Below, piece by piece: positions 51,457-63,186 of a stretch of 64,000 bases of DNA. The DNA is taken from NCBI RefSeq assembly GCF_028640845.1, contig NC_080543.1, positions 97,639,825-97,703,824 of the forward strand. Reading direction: 5' to 3'. The notes below the pieces were generated by a model. It searched no databases. It had not been told where the DNA came from and saw only the letters and a list, made by a program, of their open reading frames with translations. Source of the stretch: Ahaetulla prasina (lineage: Eukaryota > Chordata > Lepidosauria > Squamata > Colubridae). How positions within the stretch are numbered: position 1 is the first letter of the stretch; each line of letters starts with the position of its first letter. The position numbers were made by a program, and so were the translations under genes.

Positions 51457-53768
51457 GAAGATCACCCAGTGGAAGTCGAGAAAAGACCCCAGAAGGAAGC
51501 AATGACAAACCACTTCCTTTGTGTTACCTGAAAATTAGCTAAGTTCCACTTGAGGGAATCCTTCTCTATTTTTTCCACCTTCGTGGTGCCTTAAGATTGT
51601 TCTTGTTCAGGGCAGGTGACCATACTTCCTGTGTCTGAAATACCTGGGGCTAGGAATCGAGGGGTGATGGGTGCGATCCTTCAAACCATTGTTGGTTTAT
51701 TTAAATTGATATGCGGCTCATCTCACATTCTGGCACTGATACGGTATTAAACTTGCCATCTGCTGCAAACATACTAAGGGCGACTTCAAGAGATAGATAG
51801 AAGATCGATGGATCTTCTATCAGGTGGATGGATAGACAAGACAGATGGACCGAGAGACGGACAGACATAATAGAGAGATTTTTTAGCGAAAAGCTTGCTT
51901 TCTTTTTCCGCAACACTGAATTTGCCTGTATTCCGCAACAGTGAATTTGTCAAGAAGCTGGTGGAACCGGTTTAATAGGCAAAGAAGCAGCTGTTCCGCG
52001 ATCCCTCTTCTAATTTGCCACCGCTTTCCTGACGGATGATGGATTTGAGAGCTTCCTTCCGGAGGGAGAATTTGCCAGCAGAAAATCTGAGGCATCTGCA
52101 TTGCCGAAAAGCTCTTTTTACAGAGATTATGCAAATCAGTCATATTTTTCGCCCAAAATTAAAAAGAGAAAGGCGGTTCACTTACTTTAAAAGTATCACT
52201 TGTCATCTTGCATTTCCGTATAGAAGTTTTACGGCGTTATCTTCACAGGCAGAGCATTTCCGGAAAAAAGAAAAGACTACGGGATTTCACCATAAATTGC
52301 TACGAATTTTTTAAACCTATTTAATAGCTTTCTTTTTTCTGAGGTTAGTAGATTTTAATATTATTACATCATTTAATCGTCATTAATCGTGAAATGATAG
52401 CATAATAAATTACAGTATTTAGAAAATAGCTATTGTGCTCTATCGATATAAATCCCATTGAACATAATAGAGTTACTTCTGAAACATAAATATTTTCTTA
52501 TACAGTAATGGGATTGTCTATTTTGCCACAATAATTGCATAATTAAATATATTGGCATATTTTAAAATGCATAGGTTTTTATTTAAAGAGGCTTCATGTT
52601 AATTTTTGTTTTTAATTGATATCTAAAATGGACATAATATTCATAACAATTCATAACAGTTGGTACAATCTTGTAGAAATGTATCCAGTTCATTTTGGGA
52701 GTATTGCACATTTTACCAGTGGTAGTGTATATTTTAGGAGTACATGAGATTTGGCATTGTTTATGAACTCTCTGTGACTAATAACTTTCAGCAAGTAGAC
52801 AATATTTCAGTTTTAAATGAAACTAGACACTAATATAGAACACTGGTTTGTTATATTACCTGAACATAAAGTAAGCAACATTTTAGTTAATTACCAAGAG
52901 AGTAAATGTTTTGAATTGACTTACTTTTGAGCAGATAGTAAAAATATTGGAGTTGGGCAGCTAGTACATTTAAATAAATAAAAATAAGCTGTAATTGTCC
53001 TTAATCATCAGTCAAATTATAAACGTAGCTGAATTAAGATTCCATGTACTTTTGTAATTTTGCCAAGGAAGATCTTGAGATGGCTATTTTGGGGACAGAT
53101 TCCAATATTCATTCATGTCATTTCTTTTCATAGATAATGTTTTAGTGTGATGGGGGTTTTTTTGGTGTGGATTTCATGTTGATAGTTCAACAATAAAGTA
53201 ATATATTTAAATTATTTCTATCTTTTTCTAGTTAATAGCAAGATACTGTTAGAAAGTACTTTTTTGTAAATTAATTTTTACTAATACACTAATACATGTG
53301 CATATGCACACCCATAGATAGACAATATATTTACTATTGGCAATGTTTATTCTGATTTTTAAATTTGAAAGGGGTTGTCTTTTTTTCATCCTATATTTTA
53401 GTTCTGTTTAATTTTATTTCTCAGGTATTAGTGGTCTTTAATTTGCATCACTTTTTGTTTATCTTTTTTTATTTCTCTTTGTTTTTTGTAATCTTGAATA
53501 AATTCAATAAATGGAAAAAATAGTAAAAAAAACCCTTTAAGTTGTCTGACAAAGTAAATTATCCAGAGATGTTTTATTTAGTTCTGTTTTATTGTAGAGT
53601 ACTATACTGGCATTTTTGGGGGATACGTGTATGTGTGGGAGAACTGGGGGGGGGGGGGGAGGAAGAAACAGCAAGGTTTCTTGTAAATGATAAGAATTGA
53701 AAACAGAAAAGTATCAAATATTTATGGTTGAATGTATTGAGTCTTTTGCTTCTTTCCTTTTTGTGCAG
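51457..53768. other. IL1RL2 intron 1, mostly unrecognised
   Basis: AT-rich, with a G-run at 53648-53660. No exon or clear repeat. Confidence 0.5.
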
Positions 53769-53838
53769 TAAACCATGAAATCTGCTTTAGCTGATTATTG
53801 TATTCTAGTCCTCTCATTTATCTGTGTACTCAAATCAG
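53769..53838 (+). CDS. IL1RL2: IL1RL2 coding exon 1, signal peptide
   Basis: ATG at 53775 gives MKSALADYCILVLSFICVLK plus S and a split Gly/Glu codon. It is hydrophobic, with donor TCAG|GTGAGT, and ends in phase 1 like gene 1. Confidence 0.85.
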
Positions 53839-56800
53839 GTGAGTTCCTTGTAAACAGCTTTTTCAAATACTCGAGTTTTTTAAAAAAAGAGCAATTGTAT
53901 TTATGATAATTACCCTGGTTATTAGATGTAAGCTTTTACTTTTCTTTTAAAATTCAGTAGACAATTTTCTGTGCAAATGGACAAAACTATTTGTGTTTCA
54001 TAAAAATATTGTGGAACGCATGCTGACCTAGTTTTAATTAGATTTAAATTAAGGAGTGATGATCTGAATTACAGACTCTGGTACAGTAGTATAAAATAAG
54101 TGTAAAGTGCGCTATGCTATTTTTGTAAGCAGGGGTTTATTAAAGAGTTTATCTCAGTGTTTCTCAAACATGACAGTTAATAATACATAAACTTTAATTC
54201 CTGGAATCCCCCAGCCAGGGTGATAATTGAATTCCACACATTTTACAGTTGTCAAGTTTGAGAAACACTGGTCTAGGTATAATAGAATCAATTCCAAAGT
54301 AGATTTCTGAGATGCTATTTCATGAAAAGAAAGGTAACTTTAGATTTGTGTTTAGATTCCTATTGCAGTTAGCTCTGTAATGCTGATTTTATCTCTTCTT
54401 TTTGTTCAGTTCTAATTTATACCATGGTTAATAAAGGAGTCATAATAGTGAACTGTTGTGTCTTGTCCGCTCTCACCGCAGCCGGGGTCTGCTTATCTGC
54501 TCCCGAACACGGAGGAATGTATGCCTCCCGGCCCCAGTTCTGGCTCCATGCCCAGACAAGCTGCAGAGGAGGGGGCACCTCCCGGTCCCAGCCCTGGCTC
54601 CATGCCCAAGCAGGCTGCAGAGGAGGGAGCATCCCCCGGCCCCAGCCCTGACTCCATGCCCAGGCAAACGGAGCAGCTAGACCCCTCCCCCTCCTCCACA
54701 GCATGTGAGCCTGAGGAAAATTTACTTCCAACAACAGCTGATTGGAGTGACCCTCGCATCAGAAGATTGGATAGGCGGAGGCAACAGAAGGAAGGGAGGG
54801 GCAGGCCTTAATGAGTGCTGAGTCATAGAGCCACACCCCATGGCCTATATAAAGCATCTGCTTTCTGGCAGTCTCTGAGTCAGGCAAAGTCGAACTTATC
54901 TTGCTGAAGTCACTTTCTGGTCTCCTGCCTGCTCTGAGGACTTTGCTAGGACTTTGGGCAGAGCTGCAGAGGCAAGCCTGATTCGGATTTCCCTGACCCG
55001 GCCGTCAGCGGAGGAGTGGGACATGACATGAACTGAATCTTTCAGTGCAGAGGTTTTAGTGTAGTTTTGTGGCAGGATTATGATTATGATTACAGGGAGT
55101 GTTTGATTTACAACCGCAATTGATCTAAAAATTTCTGTTAAGTGACACATTTCTTAAATGAGTTTTGCTTTATTTTATGACCTTTCTTGCCACAGTTGTT
55201 AAGTGAATCATTGCAGTTGTTAAGTTAGTAACATGGTTGTTAAGTGAATCTGGCTTCCCCATTGATTTTGCTTGTTAGAAGGCCACAAAAGGTGATCTGC
55301 TGCAAATGTCATAAATATGAGCCAGTTGCCAAGCATCTGAATTATGATTGCATGACCATGGGGATGCTGCAGTGGCTGTAGATGTGAAAAATGGTTTTAA
55401 GTCACTTTTTTCTATGCCGTTTGAACAGTCACTAAATGAACTGTCGAGAACTACCTGTATAAGCACATTCATTGTAGCACTTTTTTCCATAACTGATACA
55501 TTGAAGTGCTTATTGAGTTTTTTGAGGTAATGGAAAAGCTTAATGACACTGGCATGGATCCCAGGCAAATTAAAATGAGGAAGCTTCCTTTTATAAATGC
55601 CCTGATCTTTTCTTCTCTGAAAACTGGATAATCCCTGCTGCTCCAACATCCTAAATGTTAGGCAAGCAAAGGTGACTGTGTAGAGCAGGGGTCTCCAACC
55701 TCGGCAACTTTAAGACTTGTGGACTTCAATTCCCAGAATTCCCCAGCAAAGCTGGCTGGGGAATTCTGGGAGTTGAAGTCCACAAGTCTTAAAGTTGCCA
55801 AGGTTGGAGACCCCTGGTGTAGAGATAAGGGGATAAGAAAGTTTTCTTCATTTCTTAATTTATGTTGCAAGCTATAAATGATGGAAACTGCAAGCTGCAG
55901 CCATAAACAAAATAAGATGAAGATTGCCTATCAAAAGCTATCTGACTCTGAAAATAATCGCCTTTGAACGAAATGTGACTTGCATGTCAATATTTTGCAA
56001 AACAGAGTACTACAAAAAGTACTCTGCCAAGTAAAGTCTTGGAATATTAAGTATGAGTTTGTTTAGCTCAAGGGCTGCAACAGTCTTACAAGACGTCCTT
56101 AGGATCTTCTCCCAAAGTGATCATAGCCACAAACCCAAATAGGATGGATTTTGATCGAGAGTGTCTCTATCCCTGACAGAATGTTTTTTTCTTAACAATG
56201 GACTTATTGTTGGAATGTATGATTTCCCCCCCTTCATGTAGAGAAATGTGTCCAGGAATATATTGGAAGGCAGATGGTGTTTGAAGAAAACAATCCTTTA
56301 AGGCTTGACTGCTCAATTCGACACTATGAACATGCAAACTCTACCGTGAACTGGTACATGAATGGAAATGACACGCCTTTAATTACACAACCTTTTTCAA
56401 GAGTATTCCAAGAGAAAACCAGCCTCTGGTTTATCCCTGCAATAGCTCAAGATTCAGGATTGTATCACTGTATTATAAGGTGAGGAATTGCATTTATTGG
56501 TTTTGGGAGTGTAGGGAGTAGTTGTATTTTGATACATCATTGGGAATTGAAATTGTAGTTGGGGTTATCTAAGTTTAGCAAAATCTATACTGAAGTAGAT
56601 ACCAGGGTTTTTCTGCAGAAGTGCCACATTACATTCTGGCAAGGGTTGAGAAGTGGGTATCACTTTGCAGCATTTATAATTGTGTGGAATTTGAATTTTG
56701 TGGGATTGGTTCATGATTGAAGCTTGTTTCTTGGGTATTATCAGTTAACCGGTGGTTGGAAATGGTGCCAGCTCTATTTTAATTGGTCTATCTTAATTTG

Positions 56801-59800
56801 CAATGTGTGGTTTGAATCAGGCATTTGACTGTGTGGTAGATCATAACTAATTCTATTAATCTGCTGATGGCTCTTTTATTAGAGCGCCAAAATTAGGGAA
56901 ATATTTGACTACATAAACAACAGAAAATCCATAGTTTTCTTGTAGGTAAAGCTGTTTTTCTATAGGATTTTTATTTCAGCAGTTCCAGCATTTTCTAGAG
57001 ATCAATGATGTTTCATATCATTTTATTGTTGTATATAAAGCCTTCAGGATTGTTGACAGCAGTTTATACAAGGGACAGAAGTTTAGCATTAGCAGTGCTA
57101 CTGCCACTTCATAGTACTTTACTGTTAAGCAGTTTATAGGGTCAGCATATTGCCTCCAACAATCCTGGGTTATTACTCACCTTGGGAGGATGGAAGGCTG
57201 AGACAACCTTAAGGCTGTCAGGACTGAACTGCTGGCAGAATTAGCCTGCATTACTGCATTCTAACCACTGCACCATGATGACTGTTAGTTTATTGAGAAT
57301 CTGAAATACACTTTTGTCAGATGTTTCTTTCTTGTGCACTAGGACAGAGGTATTATAATGTCAAACTGAGAAGTTTTTGAGAGATGATATTTGGGATAAC
57401 AATGCTGTGTTCCATGCTACCATCAAACCTACTTTAAAATTGCATGACCACACTTTAAAATCTATGCTGCTTTTGACTAAATAAATTTGCATTGGAACTT
57501 CTTGAAAAAACAAACCACAGCATTCTTAGTTCTTGCTAGAGGTTGATGTGTTTTGTGCATGGGAACTTGAGAAGGTGGAATGAAGTGACCCAGAAATAGC
57601 GGTTTATTAGGCAACTGCAAACAAAGTTAATGACAAAGAGGGAATAAATCTTTAACTTTCTTCTTACATTCTACTTCCCTCTTGTGGTCCATAGCTGATA
57701 AGATGACCTTTTTCCATAGTTGGAAATCATGCAGTTGTTAAATGAATCATACATTATGCAAATCTGGCTTCTTCCATTGACTTTGCTTGTTGGAAGTCGG
57801 CTGGGAAGGTTACAAATGGAGGTCCCATGACCTTTGGACAGTGCAACTATCATAAATATATGCCAGTTTCCAAGCGCCCAAATTTTGGTCATGTGACTAT
57901 GGGGATACTGCAATGTTTGTAAGTGTGAAAAACAGTCATAATTCACTTTCTGCAGTGTGTTATATCATGAAACAAAAGGTTGTAAGTTGAGGACTACCTG
58001 TATGCCTAAGAGCTACTACTGTAGAAGACATACCAGGAACAAAATGAGCCTCACATATAAGCTCTTTCTGTTAAGTAATACAGTGGAGTTGATAACTTAT
58101 TTGAATCTTGATAATACAGAGAATACTCTGTCGCCACCATTACAGGGTGATTTATTCCTTCCTTCCTTCCTTCCTTCCTTCCTTCCTTCCTTCCTTCCTT
58201 CCTTCCTTCCTTCCTTCCTTCCTTCCTTCCTTCCTTCCTTCCTTCCTTCCTTCCTTCCTTTCATCAAATTTGTATAGCTATCCATCTCACACAACTCTGG
58301 GCAGCATTAAATAATTGAAGAACCTGGGACCCAAAACGGGCCATGGGGGGCACCACATCCCCCCATGCTTCCCACACCCACCACGCATGCGTGCACCATC
58401 CCCCATGCAAATGCGCACACATCTCCCTGCACATGCTCAGCAGAGACCCAAAAATCAGCTGGCCAGTGGGAGGCATGCACGCATGCATGGTGGAGCTGAG
58501 TTGGAGTGACGGCTCCCATGCCCGCAAAGAGGGCTCTTCGTGCCAACTGTGGCACATGTGCCATAGGTCTGCCATCATGGACCTAAGCTTAAAGAAAACA
58601 GGAAAAGAACTACACCTCTGTCCCCTGAATCAGAAGATCCTCAGACCACAGATAAACTTTCACTCTCAAGCAAAACTAAGCAAGCTATACCTAGATAATG
58701 AACTTTAAAGATAATGCAAAATTCAAGCATAGTCCATGCCTATGTTGGCATAGGCAGTATGCCAACTCAAATAACGCTCCTTATTAAAAGTACTAGTACG
58801 AATCAGGGAAGATGGTTCATTAAAAAATACACCTTACATTTTCATCTTATATACATCTTACACAGCCCACTTGCCCTCTGCCTCCATCCATGGCTAAGGT
58901 AGCAAATTTGATAGTGGATGGACGTAAAGTCATGTTGTTTAAAATTCACACTCTTTCTCAACAATAAGCACTTTTTTCCAACAGCATTTGAGATACCCCC
59001 AAATAATATTTATATCTATTTGCTTTTATTGTTTGTTATATTTAAAGTCTTTCCAATTCCAGAGCAACCTGGCACAGCTTATGTTTTAAAGGCCTAAAAA
59101 TAACAATGAAAAGAAAAAAAACATGTATATTTTGCATCTATTTTTGTAGAAATTGATCTAAATGGTGAATGATTTTAACCTCAAACTTGGACTAAGGATA
59201 ATTTACTGGTTGCCAAGTTTAGTACTTTTGGATGTGGTGGCAATAATGTATAAAAAAAATAAAATACAAAGTTTTGGTAAAATATTCGGGCAGAAAATAG
59301 AATTGGACTGTAGAAAAAAAATAATTTTAACATTTTAATGTTTAGTTATAGGAATTCAACAAAATGTTATAAGTACAGCGTCCCAATTACAGCTCTCAAT
59401 AACAGCGCTGGGCTTTGTTTTAACGAAAAATACTACCTTAAGCAAACCTTGTTTCCAAGAGGACCATCTCCGATTGTGTGTCATCAAGTGAATGTGTTTG
59501 GACAGGAAGTAGATTATCCTTCCATCCGTTGGTATAAGGTACAGATCTTTTAAAATTCCTCCTTCTCTCTCTGTGTGTGTGTGTGTATGTTTAGTGGATG
59601 TTAAATGAACGTTAGCAGTTATGAGAGCCTGTATCTCGCTTTCCCTTTGTAGTATTAGCACAGTGGCAGGGGAGAAACTTTGAAGAAGCAAGTGAAATTA
59701 TGATTTATTGCCCACTGAATTTAGAAACTAATTCCTTGAATTGCCTCTGCTGTGATCTCTCAAGGTCTGTGGACCACTTATATTCTGTATAATCTAGCTC

Positions 59801-62800
59801 AAAGAGTTGCTACAGGGAAAACTAAAAAGAAAAGTTCTCCAGGAACACAAACATTGAGAATTATAAAAAAAGAAAAAATGGCATATAATTTTCATTTTTT
59901 TCTTTTTTATAATCAATGCATTGATACATCTATAGAATAAAGACTCACAAGTTGAATTCAATGGTGACTACATGAAGAATACAACCTTCTCTGAGATATT
60001 CTTTCAGTTGTCCACAATAACCTGCCTAGACACATACACAAACACACTCACACACATACACAGAGAGCATAAATCAGATTGATAAATGTATGCAAATGTA
60101 ATAAATAATAAATAAATAAATATTTATTACATAAGTAATGTATAAAATTCTCAGATATATGTGAAAACAAAACACTACATCCTCTAGCAGTCTAAAAAGT
60201 CCCACGTAAACTATTTTAAGCCCTTTCCTAAATTGTAAAAAAGAATATACTAGCTTCAACACTGGTAATAATAACATTTTGTTGGAGGTGCTTGCAGGAG
60301 TGGCGGTTGAGACCCCCAGACTTATGGTCATGGGGGATTTCAACCTGCCATCGACCGGCTTGTCATCGACGGCGGCCCGGGAGTTCCAGGCCTCCATGAC
60401 AGCCTTGGACCTGATTCAAGTAATTGATGGCCCTACGCACACTGGGGGAGGCACACTGGACCTGATTTATATCTCTGGACAGTGGTTAAATGATCTGGAA
60501 TTAGGAGATTTAGTAACAGAACCTGTGTCATGGTCAGATCATTTTCTTCTTTGCCTGGATTTTCGGACCGCCACCCACCACCGCAGGGAGACGGAACCAA
60601 TGCGTTGGTTCCATCACAGGCGCCTGACAGACCATGAGAGGTTTCTGACGGAGCTTGGGCCGTTCCCTGAGGATCTGGCCCACAGCATGGCTGAAGAACT
60701 AGTTGTGGCCTGGGAACAGGCCGCGGCTGGGGCTTTGGACCGTGTCGTGCCTTTGCGGCCTCTGACCCGGCGCAGATCTCAACCGGCCCCTTGGTTCTCC
60801 AAGGGGCTGAGGGAGATGAAACGCCGGAGAAGATGCCTAGAGAGTACCTGGAGGGCCAGCCGTTCCGAAGCTGACCGGACACTAGTTAGGTCTTATTCTA
60901 AGACCTACCTAGTGGCATTGAGGGAGGCGAAGCGTTCTTACGTTTCCACCCTCATTGTGTCGGCAGATAACCGCCCGGCCACCCTGTTTCGGGTCACCCG
61001 CTCTCTCTTCATCAGGAGGCGTGGGATGACCCCTTACAGGGACGTGCCGAGGAGTTTAGTGGTTATCTATACGATAAAATCGTCCAGCTCCGGGATGGTT
61101 TGGACCAAAATTGGGATGATCCAAGTGAGAGGGCGGAGACGCGTCTTGTTAAGATTGTTTGGGATGAGTTTGACCCTGTGGCTCTCGAGGACGTGGACAG
61201 GTTGTTGGGGAGGCTGCACCCCACCACATGTTTACTGGACCCGTGTCCTTCCTGGTTGGTGCTGGCCACACAGGAGGTGACACGAGGCTGGCTCCGGGGG
61301 ATTATTAACGCTTCCTTGTTGGAAGGGGTTTTCCCTGCCCCTCCTCAAGAAGCGTTCCCTAGACTCAGCTATTTTGGGAAATTATCGTCCGGTCTCCAAC
61401 CTTTGCTTTGTTGTGAAGGTTGTAGAGAGTGTGGTGGCATGGCAGCTACCCCGATACCTGGATGAAACTGTCTATCTAGACCCGTTCCAGTCCGGCTTCT
61501 GGCCCGGATATAGTACAGAGACAGCTTTGGATGATCTCTGGAGGGCCAGAGACAGGGGTTGTTCCTCTGCCCTGGTCCTATTAGATCTCTCAGCGGCTTT
61601 TGATACCATCGACCATGGTATCTTGCTGCACCGGTTGGAGGGTTTGGGAGTGGGAGGCACCATTTACCGGTGGTTCTCCTCCTATCTTTCTGACCGGTCG
61701 CAGACGGTGTTGACAGGGGGCAGAGGTCGACCGCGAGGCGCCTTACTTGTGGGGTGCCACAGGGCTCGATTCTCTCGCCTCTCCTGTTCAACATCTATAT
61801 GAAGCTGCTGGGTGAGATCATCAGTGGCTTTGGGGTGAGATACCAACTGTACGCTGATGACACGCAGCTGTACTTCTTCACCCTGGGCCACCCCAACGAA
61901 GCTGTTGAAGTGCTGTCCCGGTGCTTGGAAGCCGTACGGGTCTGGATGGGGAGAAACAGGCTCAAGCTCAATCCCTCCAAGACAGAGTGGCTGTGGATGC
62001 CGGCACCGCGATACAGTCAGCTGCAGCTGCAGCTGACTGTTGGGGGCGAGTCACTGGCCCCAATGGAAAGGGTGCGCAACTTGGGTGTTCTCCTGGATGG
62101 ACGGCTGTCGTTTGAAGATCATTTGACGGCCGTCTCCAGGAGAGCTTTTCACCAGGTTCGCCTGGTTCGCCAGTGTGCCCCTTCCTTGATCGGGATGCCT
62201 TATGCACGGTCACTCATGCTCTTGTTACCTCTCGCTTGGATTATTGCAATGCTCTCTACATGGGGCTCCCCTTGAAGTGCACTCGGAGGCTTCACTTAGT
62301 TCAGAATGCAGCCGCGCGGGTGATAGAGGGAGCCGCACGCGGCTCCCATGTAACACCACTCCTGCGCAGACTGCACTGGCTGCCTGTGGTCTTTCGGGTG
62401 CACTTTAAGGTTTTGGTTACTACCTTTAAAGCGCTCCATGGCTTAGGGCCTGGGTACTTACAGGACTGCCTACTGTTACCTCACGCCTCCCACCGACCCG
62501 TACGCTCACAGAGAGAGGGTCTTCTCAGGGTGCCGTCCGCCAAGCAATGTTGGCTGGCGGCCCCCAGGGGAAGATCCTTCTCTGTGGGGGCTCCTACCCT
62601 CTGGAACGAACTTCCCCCTGGCTTGCGCCAATTGGCTGACCTTCGGACCTTTCACCGCGAGCTGAAAATGTATTTATTTATTCGCGCGGGGCTGGCTTAA
62701 ATTTTAAATTTTTTAGATGAATTTTAAGGGTTTTTAGATTTTAAATGTTTTAAATCTCGGCCAATTATATAAGTTTTTTAATTTTGTTTTAAGTGTACAT

Positions 62801-62871
62801 TGCTATTGTTTTTATTCTGGCTGTAAACCGCCCTGAGTCCTTCGGGAGAAGGGCGGTATAAAAATCTAATA

Positions 62872-62937
<66 letters not shown>

Positions 62938-63134
62938 TATTATTATTTCGTAGTATGTATGATTCCTATCACAAAAGGGGCCACATTTGCTACATATCTA
63001 TATTCAATGTGCTGCAAGTTAAAAGGACCGGTAAAATGAGCTTTATTACGGACCTAAGAGTGTGAAAAGGGCAATAGAGCAATAGGCAGGATGCCAGATA
63101 ATTTGGGCCTATGTCATATATTAGTAAAAGGGAT

Positions 63135-63186
<52 letters not shown>

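Noticed and set aside
54417..54811. Pro/Ser-rich frames as a mucin-like gene
   Set aside because: They lie inside a solo LTR and come from its GC-rich internal short repeats.
57957..58314. Frames encoding SFLP or KEGR repeats
   Set aside because: Direct translation of the (CCTT)n microsatellite.
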